Part shown: one piece after another, positions 7,971 through 16,756 of the stretch | Layout: every line of letters starts with the position of its first letter | Position numbering within the stretch: the first letter of the stretch is position 1 | DNA from: JAAYDI01 sp052034005 | GTDB lineage: Bacteria; Planctomycetota; Planctomycetia; Pirellulales; Pirellulaceae | Assembly: GCA_052034005.1 (NCBI GenBank) | Contig: JBPOJB010000063.1 | Location: forward strand, 1-23,024 | Reading direction: 5' to 3' | DNA: 23,024 nucleotides | The notes under the pieces: generated by a model | The model's database searches: none | What the model saw: the letters and a program-made list of their open reading frames with translations, nothing else | Told to the model about the DNA's origin: nothing | Position numbers and translations under genes: made by a program

Positions 7971-9772
7971 CACTCCTCGGAAATACGATGGATCGTGTTG
8001 ACTGCCGGGGCTTCGACCGTCTGCCTGCCGCCGGACGGCCAGCGGATTTCCAGGCGGTCGACGGCGTCGCAGGCGCCCAACCCGAAATGCAGGCGCCGCT
8101 GGTTCTGTGCGGCGTAGCCGCTGGCGGCCGTCAGGACCTGCAACTGCTCCTGACCATTCCAATAGAGCCGGACTTCTGCTCCGACCGCGCTGTGGTTGCT
8201 CTTCCGGCCTGCCAGCTCCACGCCGATCCAGTTCCGCCGCGGGTCCACGTGATTGCGATACAGCAGTAGCGGGCCGCGTTGATTCGCCACGACCACGTCC
8301 AACGCACCCCGGTTCTGGAAATCGGCCAGCGCCACGGCACGGCCATCCCAGGTATCGGTAACACCCACGGCTTGAGCCACTTCGGTGAACCCGCCCGAGC
8401 CGTCGTTCAGCCAGACGCGTTTGCGCTGATAACCGGCCAGGCTGCGGCCGTGCATGGCCGGCCAGTTGCGGGCGTCGGAGATGATGCGGCTGTGGCCGCC
8501 CGTGATCTGGGAGAAGTCGTACCAGTACGTGGTGCCGGTCGCGCCCGAGACATAGCCGTTGGTGAGATACAGATCGAGCGTGCCATCGTTGTTCAAGTCG
8601 CCGAACTGCGCGCCGAAGCTCCAGCCCCCCAGTTCGACGCCCATCACCGAGGCCATGTTCTGAAACTGCAACGATCCCGGCTGCGCAGGCAGCCAGAGGT
8701 TATTGCCTTGAAGCAGCACCCCTTCTTCCGAGATATTGGTCTGATAGATCGCCAGCGAGCCGGTGTTCAGCACGTCGCCCACAGCGGCGTTCATGCCGCT
8801 CTTGGGCGCCACGCCGATGCCCGACTCCTTGGCCACCTCCCGAAATCGGCGCGGGCTGCTCGCCCCCTCGTTGATATACAGCTCCGCGACTCCGTAGTCA
8901 TTCGCCAGGTACAGGTCGGGCTCGCCGTCGGCGTTGAAGTCGGCCGAAACCACGGCCAGAGTCCAGCGCGTGCTGTTGATCCCCGCCTCGCGGGTCACGT
9001 CCGTGAAAGAACCGCGCCCGGTGTTGCGGAGCAACCACTTGCGGCCGCCGTTCTTCGCGTACTCGAAGCTTTCCGGCATGATCCGCGTGTGTGAAATCGA
9101 CTCGAGCCGCACATCGTCCGGCCAGTACCCGGCGATGAACAGGTCGATCCAGCCGTCGCGGTCGTAATCGAACCATGTCGCAGCACCCGCGTTGACCCAT
9201 TCGGGTAGACCCGCCTGTTGGCTGACGCGTGTGAACCCGGTGCCCTGGTCGTTGTGGAACAGTTCGGGGCGGCCCCACTTGTAGACGAACAGGTCTTCAT
9301 AGCCGTCGTTGTCATAGTCGGCCCAGACGCTGCCGATGCAGGCCCCCGTGCCGGGCTGATTCAGGTCCGCCACCCCCAGGTCCTGCGCGACGTCACGGAA
9401 GGTGCCGTCCTGCTGATTGCGGTAGAGGCAGTTCAGGCTGCCGGGGCTGCTGTTGGTGACGTACAGGTCGCTCCAGCCGTCGCGGTCGAAATCGACTACC
9501 GAGACCGACGCGCCCATCGCCGCCACCTGCGGCCCGATGTGCTCCAGTCGCGGATCGATGGCGGGCGGCGTATGCCGGAAATCCAGCCCGGCGGCCCGGG
9601 CGGATTCCTCCAGCCACATGCCGTAGCGGTCGAGCCGCGACTGCCGGTCGAGCCCGTCGGCCGCCGGCCGCACGGCCGAGTCCGTCCCCGCCACACGCTG
9701 AAACACCGCCGGCCCCGCCAGCAGCCCAATGAAGCAGAACGTCAGCAGCGCGCGTTTCTTGTCGATCTTCAT
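7970..9772 (-). CDS. CRTAC1-family protein with FG-GAP repeats and ASPIC/UnbV domain
   Basis: The protein has 600 residues. A hydrophobic N-terminal segment (about residues 8-25) suggests export or anchoring. At least five calcium-loop FG-GAP/VCBS repeats can be read: DFDRDGW near 92, DYDNDGY near 154, DYDRDGW near 203, DFNADGE near 278 and DLNNDGT near 393. They predict a seven-bladed beta-propeller. The C-terminal 85 residues (about 513-597) are an ASPIC/UnbV domain, including FGLG and the VDRLEIRWPSGG motif. The family is related to UnbV/E4 of enediyne clusters and to animal CRTAC1, and no reaction is known. ATG 9772 overlaps the upstream stop by four bases (ATGA), with GGAGG seven bases before it. 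It is directly followed by the UnbU-like gene, the usual partner. Confidence 0.88.
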   Translation of the reverse strand: MKIDKKRALLTFCFIGLLAGPAVFQRVAGTDSAVRPAADGLDRQSRLDRYGMWLEESARAAGLDFRHTPPAIDPRLEHIGPQVAAMGASVSVVDFDRDGWSDLYVTNSSPGSLNCLYRNQQDGTFRDVAQDLGVADLNQPGTGACIGSVWADYDNDGYEDLFVYKWGRPELFHNDQGTGFTRVSQQAGLPEWVNAGAATWFDYDRDGWIDLFIAGYWPDDVRLESISHTRIMPESFEYAKNGGRKWLLRNTGRGSFTDVTREAGINSTRWTLAVVSADFNADGEPDLYLANDYGVAELYINEGASSPRRFREVAKESGIGVAPKSGMNAAVGDVLNTGSLAIYQTNISEEGVLLQGNNLWLPAQPGSLQFQNMASVMGVELGGWSFGAQFGDLNNDGTLDLYLTNGYVSGATGTTYWYDFSQITGGHSRIISDARNWPAMHGRSLAGYQRKRVWLNDGSGGFTEVAQAVGVTDTWDGRAVALADFQNRGALDVVVANQRGPLLLYRNHVDPRRNWIGVELAGRKSNHSAVGAEVRLYWNGQEQLQVLTAASGYAAQNQRRLHFGLGACDAVDRLEIRWPSGGRQTVEAPAVNTIHRISEE

Positions 9773-12700
9773 TCGTCGTCCTCCACCGCCACCGGACTGT
9801 CGGTCTGCCACAAACCACGCGCGAAGTGCCGCGGCGTCACGTAGCGGGTGTGATACTCCCGCCAATCGTCCAGGTGCTTCTGAAAAAGCGGATCCTCCCA
9901 CAGCGTACCGCCGGCCTGGCTGTAGTCGGGACTCGCATGGGTGGGCAGCGGGTGGACGGTGCGCGAATGGGTCGTGTTGTAGTCGCCGTCCTTGACCCAA
10001 CCATCGCCAATCAGCACGTAATCCCGCTTCCACCCGGGCGGCGGCGGATCAGTCGCGGCGAACTGCATGAGGATCTCGTCGCCGGCGTTCATGATGACGT
10101 AGCGGTCATCCACCGCCTCCAACAGCTCACGGACATCGCCGAAATGCGTGTAGTACCCTTCCAGGTCACGCCATCGCGGCGCGTGACTGGCGAGCCGGTT
10201 GTAGAGCGGCAGGTCCGGCTTGCGGCGATCCAGCGGCGTGAGCTCAGAAAAACCGCGATACCGCATCTGCGCGCTCGTCGCCTCGATCCGCCGAGTTCGC
10301 ACGTTCTCGTCCGGCACCCGGGCCGCCCAGCCGAGCGCATCCCAATAGACCTCCAGGTTCGTCCGGAGCCGAAACCGCCGCTGGCCTGCCCTGAGCAGCG
10401 CCTCGGGCAGCGGAATGAGCACCGTCTTATTCTTGCCCGCCGGGAACCCCAGGTCGTCGCTCACCGCGTGCCACCCGCCATCCGACTGGGGGGCTTCGAG
10501 AATCAACCCGTGCGGCCGCGGGTGATCGCCCTGCGAAATCGCCACGTTCAACGAGCTGTCGGTCGGATAGACCCAGCCGGTGCCGACCAGATAGATCACC
10601 TGCCCGTCCGGAAGGCTCTCGTCCAATTCGAATTCCAACCAGTGTTCCGCGGCGATCCCCTGGAATCTTCCCAACGCGAACGAATCGACATAGTCTCCGT
10701 CGATCGCGCTCAGTTCGGCCGCCACGTCCCGGCCGGAGTCGTCCAGCACCCGTCGCAGCGGTTTCGGCGGCGTCACGGGGACCACTTCCAACGCAGGACT
10801 TCGAGCGGCGACGAAGCGTTCATCGACGAACACCTCCACCGTCTCGGGATGATCGGCCACCAGCAACGCCACATGGTCGAAGAAGTGCGTTTCCCACAGC
10901 TCGGCCGTGATCCGCACGTCGTGAACACCGTGCTGCGGCGTGAGAAGCTCGCCCGGAATCTTGATCCAGTCCTCGGTCTGAGTAACGCCCGCCGTGTCCT
11001 GCGAATTGATCTTCAGACCGAGCGGCGACCGCCAGATGAAGTCCTTCACGAACGTATAGCCGTTGTCATTCCGAGCAAAGACGAAGGGGCACGATCCTTT
11101 CAGCCGCTGTTGGGCGGTGATGGTCTGGCCGGCCGCCAGGTCGAACTCCGCCTGTGCCGTGCCATTGGGCCAGACGATGCGGGCCACGCCAGCGCGTGGC
11201 CACGACCCGAGCCCGATGTGAACCAGCGGCCCATCGATCAGCGCGACTTGCAGCGACTGGCCGGCCCGCACTTCGATCCGGCCTCCCAGGCCAAATGAAT
11301 TGATTCGCTGGTCACCGCCGCCCGGGGTGGCGTGCGGCTGGATGACCTGCCAGTGATGTGCCAGCGCACCTCCACCGAAAAGCGTTCGCCCGCCGTCCGG
11401 GCTCCAACCTGTCAGGTCCAGCCTCCCGTCGCCATCCGCGTCGGCCACCGAGGTGACGAAGAGCGAGGGGGCGTGTGCCAGCGGCTGGAACCGCGCTTGC
11501 GCCTCCTGGAGCCAGATCGCGGTGTGGCTGCCGGCCGAGGCCGCCAGATCGAGCGCGCCGTTGTTGTCAAGGTCCGCCAGCCATAGCGACGTGCGCCGTT
11601 GAGCACACAGGGCTTCGAGGTCCATTTCAGCTGACCAGGTCACCAGCGCCCGCTGCGACCATTTCCGGCGGAGCGCATCATACGAGAATTGGTGGACCAC
11701 TCCGTCCTGGGCAAGGGCCGCCAAGTCGAACACGCCGTCGCGGTCGATGTCGCCCACCGCGCAGGCCACCACCGGCACCGGCAGTGTCAGCGGCACGGGC
11801 GGCGAGAACTGGCCGGCCCGCTCGTTCCACGCAACCAGCAGCCCGCCACTGCGGTCTAACACCGCCAGATCGACGTCGCCGTCGTTGTCCAGGTCGCACC
11901 AGTACAATTCCCGAGGCGCCGGCAGGTGGCTGAGCGCATCGATTGCCGTGAAGGTCATATCGCCGTTGTTGCGGAGCAACTGCGGGGGCCCCTCGTCCCG
12001 CGCCACCAGCAGATCGAGATCGCCGTCTGCCTCATAATCCAGCGCCCACACGCCGTCGCCGGCCGGCTGCAGGAAGTCCCGCTCCGACTCCCCTGGCACC
12101 CAGGGTGCAAACTGACCTTGGTCGTCTTGCAGGTAGATCCGCAGTCCCTCCGGTCCGACCAGCGCCAAGTCCTGGCGGAAATCGCCGTTCAAATCGACGG
12201 GCAGCACGGCGTCTCGACCCACCGGGCGCGTCGCGTCGCCGCGGGGGAACGTCAGCTGGATGTCCGTTCCCACGAACAGCCGGGTGCCTTCGAGCCGAAT
12301 CCGCGTTGCCGGCGCGCCGCTCGAGAGCACGGCCGCCAGGACCAGCTCTCCCTCGGGGGCCGGCTCGGCTTCCGACCGCGGTTGGAACGTCAGCTGCAAG
12401 TCCGCCGCGGCTAAGGCCGCTGCCTGCTCTGCCACGGCCAGGAACCGGCGCATCGGCGTTCCGACCGAGCCGCCGACGTTGCCGAGCGACACCAGCGCTT
12501 CCTGGTAGGCCGGCGAGGCCCTGCTGACATTCTCCATGAAGGTCAGGGCCTTGGCCGCGTCATTGAAACGTTTCGCACGGGCCGCACGATCCGCCGCCTC
12601 GAATTGTTTGGCCGCGACCGCCGTCCATTCGCTGCGGCGCTGGGCGAGCGCCTGGAGCGCGTCGGCCAGCTGCGGCCCATCCTCCAGCCGGGCCGCCAAA

Positions 12701-13299
12701 CGCGCCCGCTGGAACTGAGCCACCGCGTTCTCCGGTTCGCGTTTGAGAATGCGGTTGATCAGGTCGAGCCGCTCGACCAGTGAGGCTTCCTTGCCGGTCC
12801 GCTCGACCAGCAGCGCCAGCGAATACAGCGCAGCCGGCTCGGGGTCGGGGATCTGTTTCAGCCGCTCAATGGCCCGCTCAAACTCGCCGGACAACTCCTC
12901 GACCAGCGCCTGCAGCAGCGAGATCTGGCGGTTGTCGGGGGCCAGTTCCGCCGCCTTCGTCAGCGCCTCGGTCGCCGCGGAATTGTCGCTGAGCCGAAGC
13001 CAGGCAATCCCCAGGTTCGCCCACACCGCCGGCTCCGACGGCAGGCTTTGCGACAGGCTTTGGAACTCCTTCAGTGCTCGCTCGTTCGCCTCGACATCCA
13101 GCGCAGCCAGACCGATATAGAACCGCTCCATGTCCTCGGCCGACGCCGGCGCCGCCGTCGGCGCCGCCGGCGCACTGCCCTGCCTCAAGGACATCGACCG
13201 CCAGGCCAGCCAACCGGCGACTCCGCCCACCGCGAGGAGAGCCAGGCCGGCGACCGCCAGGAGCGTCACAAACCGGCGCTGAGATCGGTTCGTATTCAT
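9769..13299 (-). CDS. Large membrane-anchored TPR / FG-GAP / ASPIC-UnbV protein
   Basis: The protein has 1176 residues. A membrane segment at about 11-33 follows a short basic N-terminus, so the rest is probably periplasmic. Residues 50-330 are helical TPR-like repeats (for example WANLGIAWLRLSDNSAATEAL). Residues 370-640 hold FG-GAP/VCBS blades such as DLNGDFRQDLALVG, DYEADGDLDLLVA, DLDNDGDVDLAVL and DADGDGRLDL. An ASPIC/UnbV-like domain follows at about 650-735 (GLGGRIEVRAG to VARIVWPNG). The remaining 440 residues start with CPFVFARNDNGYTFVKDF, a module often found after ASPIC domains in such proteins. Function is unknown, and a binding scaffold is likely. ATG 13299 is preferred over an in-frame GTG 13 codons upstream because it directly precedes the anchor, although no strong ribosome site is seen. 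First gene of the operon. Confidence 0.8.
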   Translation of the reverse strand: MNTNRSQRRFVTLLAVAGLALLAVGGVAGWLAWRSMSLRQGSAPAAPTAAPASAEDMERFYIGLAALDVEANERALKEFQSLSQSLPSEPAVWANLGIAWLRLSDNSAATEALTKAAELAPDNRQISLLQALVEELSGEFERAIERLKQIPDPEPAALYSLALLVERTGKEASLVERLDLINRILKREPENAVAQFQRARLAARLEDGPQLADALQALAQRRSEWTAVAAKQFEAADRAARAKRFNDAAKALTFMENVSRASPAYQEALVSLGNVGGSVGTPMRRFLAVAEQAAALAAADLQLTFQPRSEAEPAPEGELVLAAVLSSGAPATRIRLEGTRLFVGTDIQLTFPRGDATRPVGRDAVLPVDLNGDFRQDLALVGPEGLRIYLQDDQGQFAPWVPGESERDFLQPAGDGVWALDYEADGDLDLLVARDEGPPQLLRNNGDMTFTAIDALSHLPAPRELYWCDLDNDGDVDLAVLDRSGGLLVAWNERAGQFSPPVPLTLPVPVVACAVGDIDRDGVFDLAALAQDGVVHQFSYDALRRKWSQRALVTWSAEMDLEALCAQRRTSLWLADLDNNGALDLAASAGSHTAIWLQEAQARFQPLAHAPSLFVTSVADADGDGRLDLTGWSPDGGRTLFGGGALAHHWQVIQPHATPGGGDQRINSFGLGGRIEVRAGQSLQVALIDGPLVHIGLGSWPRAGVARIVWPNGTAQAEFDLAAGQTITAQQRLKGSCPFVFARNDNGYTFVKDFIWRSPLGLKINSQDTAGVTQTEDWIKIPGELLTPQHGVHDVRITAELWETHFFDHVALLVADHPETVEVFVDERFVAARSPALEVVPVTPPKPLRRVLDDSGRDVAAELSAIDGDYVDSFALGRFQGIAAEHWLEFELDESLPDGQVIYLVGTGWVYPTDSSLNVAISQGDHPRPHGLILEAPQSDGGWHAVSDDLGFPAGKNKTVLIPLPEALLRAGQRRFRLRTNLEVYWDALGWAARVPDENVRTRRIEATSAQMRYRGFSELTPLDRRKPDLPLYNRLASHAPRWRDLEGYYTHFGDVRELLEAVDDRYVIMNAGDEILMQFAATDPPPPGWKRDYVLIGDGWVKDGDYNTTHSRTVHPLPTHASPDYSQAGGTLWEDPLFQKHLDDWREYHTRYVTPRHFARGLWQTDSPVAVEDDE

Positions 13300-13439
13300 C
13301 GCGTCTCTGTGCCAACTACCTATTCGGGCAACTACCACTCAGGCGTCTGTCGGGCGAAGCGGGTGGAGGCGCGCGGCGTGTGTTGACGGGTCTCGAGCCG
13401 TGTCACGCAGACGCCGGGCGTAGCCTGAGCCACAGTCAA

Positions 13440-13458
13440 CCCGCGGCCCGGACGCGGG
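13440..13458. other. Small GC hairpin
   Basis: CCCGCG (13440-13445) pairs with CGCGGG (13453-13458) around a seven-base loop. It lies about 140 bp upstream of the TPR/ASPIC gene start and could be part of its leader. A chance occurrence in GC-rich DNA is possible. Confidence 0.3.
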
Positions 13459-13721
13459 CTGGCAGGGGGGCGGCAAACCGCAATACCGCCTGCCGGACGC
13501 GCAGAGTACCGCGTGCTCAGACGCTACGCCGCGGAAACACACTCCGACCACGCGGCGAGAACCCCCGATCGCCAAGCCGGCGCCGGCCCCTCCAGTCGCA
13601 CCATGGTGGCCTGCATCCGCCTTGCTCGCTGCTACTACGCAGCCTCCCGGCAATTGGTTCTCGTCCATCCGTTCGGTACCGTGTCCCAACCCTGCACCTG
13701 TCTCTACCGAGGCACCGGCTG

Positions 13722-13760
13722 CCCGGGCGCGCCCGGACTCCCGGCCCGGACGCGCCCGGG
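13722..13760. other. Strong 10-bp inverted repeat
   Basis: CCCGGGCGCG (13722-13731) and CGCGCCCGGG (13751-13760) are perfect complements around a 19-base loop, which itself has a repeated CCCGGA. GGCA (13711) and TGCC (13761) could extend it after a bulge. It lies 230 bp upstream of the substrate-binding gene. There is no T tract, so leader RNA structure or an operator is more likely than a terminator. Confidence 0.45.
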
Positions 13761-13991
13761 TGCCCAAGCGAAAGCCCGCCGCATGTGGAGTTGCTTGCGG
13801 GGTCCAGCGCCGGAGCCGGGCGGAGGCTGCCCCGTGAACAGGCGCCCCGGCTCCCGCGTAGACCGGTACAGGCCGCTTGTCGACCTGCGGTGCGGGCCGG
13901 GCGTGTGCGTTGCGTGGTGCGCCGGTCAACCCCGGGGGCGCTGTGCCGCCGGCCGTGCCGGAAAGACGCGGTTTCTGTGGGAGTCGCATGT

Positions 13992-15038
13992 ATGTCTGCG
14001 CCGTTGAGAATCCTGCTCGCCGTGGTCGCCTGGCTGGCGACCGTGACGCTGCTGCACCTGTGGCTGAACACCAAGACGCTCGACCGGATCCTGGCCGGTC
14101 CGCCGCCGGCAGGGACGAAATTCCGCGTCGGCTTTCTCCCCGTTACGTGACACCTGACCTGTCCCGTGACCCACTTCATCAACGAGCACATGACGGGGGA
14201 CGGGATATTTGAACCGGTTCGGTTCAGCGGATGGCCTGAGTTGAAAGAAGCCTTCCTGTCCGGCGACCTGCAAGCCACGTTCATTCTGGCGCCGATGGCG
14301 ATGGCCCTGCGCGAGCAGGGCGTGCCGATCAAGATCGTGTACCTCGGACATCGTGACGGGACGACGATGATGGTCCACAAGGATTCGGACATCCGTTCGA
14401 TCGCCGATCTGCGCGGCAAGACGATTGCGGTCCCGAATCGCTTCTCCAACCAGCAGTTGATCATTTACCGAACGCTCAAGCAGTTCGGCATGTCGATCCG
14501 AGACGTGGTCCTGCTGGAAATGCCGCCGCCCGACATGCCGGCGGCGCTGCACGTCCGTGCCGTGGACGCGATCATTTCGGGCGAGCCGTTCATGGCGCAA
14601 ACCGAGATGGATGGTTACGGTCGCATCCTGTTCATGACCAAAGACGTGTGGCCGGAGTTCATTTCCTGCGTGGTGGCGGTCAACGAGCGCACCATCCGGG
14701 ACCACCGGGACGCTGTCCAACGCCTGGTTGACGGCATTGCTCAGAGCGGCAAGTGGCTCGACCAGTCCCTGGATCACCGGTTGCAGGCCGCCCGCTTCTC
14801 CGCCGCCAACTACTACCACCAGGATCCCCGGCTGTTGTCTTTTGTCTTGAGCAAACCGGTCGATCGCGTGAAGTACACCAACCTGACGGTCCGGCGTCCG
14901 GATTTCGAGGAGATAGAAGTGCTGGGGCGGGAGGCGGGCATCCTGCAGGGGACCGCCCATTTCGAGGACTATGCGGACGCGTCCTTCGTTCGGGAGGATG
15001 CGACCATCCCGTCCTATGCCTGGGAGGATGCGCCATGA
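13992..15038 (+). CDS. ABC-importer substrate-binding protein with in-frame TGA (candidate selenoprotein)
   Basis: The predicted product has 348 residues if the TGA at 14148-14150 (codon 53) is read through. A membrane anchor or signal (about 8-24) precedes FRVGFLPVT, the first strand of NMT1/SsuA/NrtA-type binding proteins. The TGA follows, then HLTCPVT with Cys57. After it the frame stays open to a TGA stop at 15036-15038 and shows strong family features (KIVYLGHRDGTTMMVHKD, DLRGKTIAVP, EPFMAQTEMDGYG). From memory, related proteins have Cys in place of the TGA (VTCHLTCPVT), which suggests selenocysteine in a UxxxC pair. NCBI uses the name SaoB for a (seleno)protein of this class, but I cannot assign this gene to it. 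A mutation or sequencing error is the alternative. The start is ATG 13992 with GGGAG eight bases before it. The stop overlaps the permease start (ATGA). Imported substrate unknown. Confidence 0.7.
14167..14202 (+). promoter_or_regulatory. Possible bacterial SECIS hairpin after the TGA
   Basis: An imperfect hairpin starts 17 nt after the in-frame TGA. TCAT (14176-14179) pairs with ATGA (14190-14193). Further pairs are C74-G95, CCC (70-72) with GGG (97-99), G68-C201 and U67-G202 (offsets from 14100), interrupted by three single mismatches. The ten-base apical loop CAACGAGCAC begins 30 nt after the TGA, within the range usual for bacterial SECIS elements. It lacks the G among the first two loop bases that search models expect, so support is weak. 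Confidence 0.3.
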
Positions 15039-15895
15039 GTGTGGAACCGGGCGCCGAACCACGGCCTGCCTCCGCGCCGGCGGCGAGCGCCATGACCGTG
15101 CGTCCGCCAGGGAGGGGCCGGCCGTCACGCGTCGCGTGGCCGGCGATCCTGTGGCCGCTGCTGGTCGGCGTGGCGTTTCTGGCAGGGTGGCACGCCGCCG
15201 TCCGCTGGTCGGGGAGCGACCTGTTTCCCGCGCCGATCGACGTCGCCAAGGGGCTGGCGGAACTGGTGCGCAAGGGGCTGTTGTTCAAGTATGTCGTGGC
15301 ATCGCTGTTCCGGGTCACTTGGGGCTTCGCGCTGGCCGTGGTCGTCGGCGTGCCGGGCGGCCTCCTGCTCGGCTGGTTCCGGCCGGCAGAACAGGCGTTC
15401 AATCCGCTGATCCAGGTGCTGCGGCCCATCTCGCCGATCGCCTGGATCCCGATCGCGATTCTCTGGTTCGGCGTATCGGATGCGGCACCCATCTTCCTGA
15501 TTTTCCTGGCCAGCTTGTTCCCGATTGCCGTGTCGACCATGGCGGCGGTGAAAAACGTGCAGTCTGTCCATTTGCGCGCGGCGCGGAACTTCGGGCTGAC
15601 CCCGGTGCAGTTGTTCCGACGCGTGATTCTCCCCGCCACCATTCCCCAGATCATCACCAGCTTGCGGATCGCGCTGGGGATCGCGTGGCTGGTCGTGGTG
15701 GCGGCCGAGATGATCGCCGTCAATTCCGGCTTGGGCTACCTGATTATCGACGCCCGCAACGCCGGCAAGCGATATGACCTGGTGGTCGCCGGGATGCTGT
15801 TGATCGGACTGATCGGCCTGGCACTCGACCTGCTGATGCGCCGCTTCGAGCGGTTGCAGGCGATCCAATGGGCCTATGGAATCCACCATGACTGA
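15035..15895 (+). CDS. ABC-importer permease (SsuC/TauC/NrtB type)
   Basis: The protein has 286 residues. About 30 polar N-terminal residues are followed by six or so membrane helices. The EAA-type loop that contacts the ATPase is near 175-200 (HLRAARNFGLTPVQLFRRVILPATIPQII split across it), the hallmark of BPD_transp_1 permeases of the nitrate/sulfonate/taurine class. PISPIAWIPIAILWFG is also typical of that class. ATG 15035 overlaps the stop of the binding-protein gene by four bases and has GGAGG seven bases before it, so the two are translationally coupled. Together with the next gene it forms a complete importer in the inner membrane. The substrate cannot be deduced from the permease. Confidence 0.92.
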   Translation: MSVEPGAEPRPASAPAASAMTVRPPGRGRPSRVAWPAILWPLLVGVAFLAGWHAAVRWSGSDLFPAPIDVAKGLAELVRKGLLFKYVVASLFRVTWGFALAVVVGVPGGLLLGWFRPAEQAFNPLIQVLRPISPIAWIPIAILWFGVSDAAPIFLIFLASLFPIAVSTMAAVKNVQSVHLRAARNFGLTPVQLFRRVILPATIPQIITSLRIALGIAWLVVVAAEMIAVNSGLGYLIIDARNAGKRYDLVVAGMLLIGLIGLALDLLMRRFERLQAIQWAYGIHHD

Positions 15896-16682
15896 CGCGG
15901 TCGAGAGTAAGGTACCTGCCATTGCGGTCCGGGACCTGTGGGTGTCGTTCCCCGGCCCCAATCCGGGCGAGGAGATCCACGTTCTGGAGCAGATCAACCT
16001 GGCGGTCGATCCGGGCGAGTTCATCTGCATCGTGGGACCGTCCGGCTGCGGCAAGACGACCCTCCTGAACGTCATTGCGGGCTTCGTACCCGCCTCGCGC
16101 GGCGACGTCCGCGTCGAAGGCGCCTTGGTGCGCGGCCCTGACCGCCGGCGCATCTTCATCTTCCAGGAGGGCGGCGTTTTCCCCTGGTTGACCGTCTGGG
16201 ACAATGTCGGTTTCGGCCTGGCCGGCAAGAGCCGCGATGAACGGGACCGCATCGTACGCCACTATGTGGAAATGGTCGGCCTGGGCGGGTTTGAAGCGTC
16301 TTTCCCGCGACAGATTTCAGGTGGCATGCGCCAGCGCGTGGAGCTGGCCCGCGCCCTGGCGGCGGACCCCGAGGTGATTTACATGGACGAACCCTTCGGG
16401 GCGCTCGACTTCTTCACGCGTTTGAAGATGCGGTCCGACCTGGTACGGATCTGGCAACAGGAGCGAAAGACGATCGTCTTCGTGACGCACGATATCGACG
16501 AAGCGCTCCAGCTGGCCGACCGCGTGGTGGTGCTCTGCCGCCGCCCTGCCACGCTGCAACTGATCGCGCCTGTGGAGCTGGCCCGTCCGCGTGACCCCGA
16601 TTCTCCCGACTATCTCCACATCCGATCCCACATCCTGGAGGCGCTCGGCGTCAGCTTGCGAGACGGTGGACTGGCCACGTAG
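15888..16682 (+). CDS. ABC-importer ATPase (SsuB/TauB/NrtD type)
   Basis: The protein has 264 residues, the normal size. All nucleotide-binding motifs are intact: Walker A GPSGCGKTT (50-58), Q-loop Gln93, signature SGGMRQR (144-150), Walker B VIYMDEP (163-169), D-loop GALD (171-174) and switch His201. It powers import through the preceding permease. ATG 15888 overlaps the permease gene by eight bases. An in-frame ATG four codons upstream (15876) is possible and neither has a strong ribosome site. A GC hairpin right after the stop suggests that this is the last gene of the importer operon. Confidence 0.93.
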   Translation: MTDAVESKVPAIAVRDLWVSFPGPNPGEEIHVLEQINLAVDPGEFICIVGPSGCGKTTLLNVIAGFVPASRGDVRVEGALVRGPDRRRIFIFQEGGVFPWLTVWDNVGFGLAGKSRDERDRIVRHYVEMVGLGGFEASFPRQISGGMRQRVELARALAADPEVIYMDEPFGALDFFTRLKMRSDLVRIWQQERKTIVFVTHDIDEALQLADRVVVLCRRPATLQLIAPVELARPRDPDSPDYLHIRSHILEALGVSLRDGGLAT

Positions 16683-16684
16683 GA

Positions 16685-16702
16685 TGGACCCGGGCGGGTC
16701 CA
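16685..16702 (+). terminator. Hairpin after the ABC operon
   Basis: TGGACCC (16685-16691) pairs perfectly with GGGTCCA (16696-16702) around GGGC, two bases after the ATPase stop. There is no T tract. It probably ends or stabilises the importer transcript before the oxidoreductase gene. The next bases (16707-16717) match part of the 3855-3896 repeat. Confidence 0.5.
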
Positions 16703-16756
16703 CGGCGGGTCAGGACTGAATGGCACTGCATCTTTCGACACGTAAGGCGTTGCAGA

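Larger units (their letters stand above)
13300..13991. other. 692-bp gene-free divergent intergenic region
   Basis: This stretch separates the UnbV/UnbU operon (minus) from the ABC-importer operon (plus) and should hold both promoters. It is very GC-rich, so long frames are open on both strands, but none reads as protein. Two hairpins are listed separately. No tRNA-like T-arm or clear sigma-70 box was found. Some of it could be long leader RNA or a decayed gene. Confidence 0.6.

Noticed and set aside
13300..13991. A selenocysteine tRNA or other tRNA next to the candidate selenoprotein
   Set aside because: No T-arm consensus or acceptor pairing was found on either strand.
13074..14150. Long plus-strand frame running into the substrate-binding gene from upstream
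   Set aside because: Its first 300 codons are Arg/Pro-rich, overlap the TPR gene on the other strand and look like GC-driven open frame. Only the part from ATG 13992 resembles protein.
14148..14166. Two separate genes split by the TGA, the second starting near 14166
   Set aside because: The second part would lack the signal/anchor and first strand of the fold and has no ribosome site. Both parts are in the same frame and match one family.
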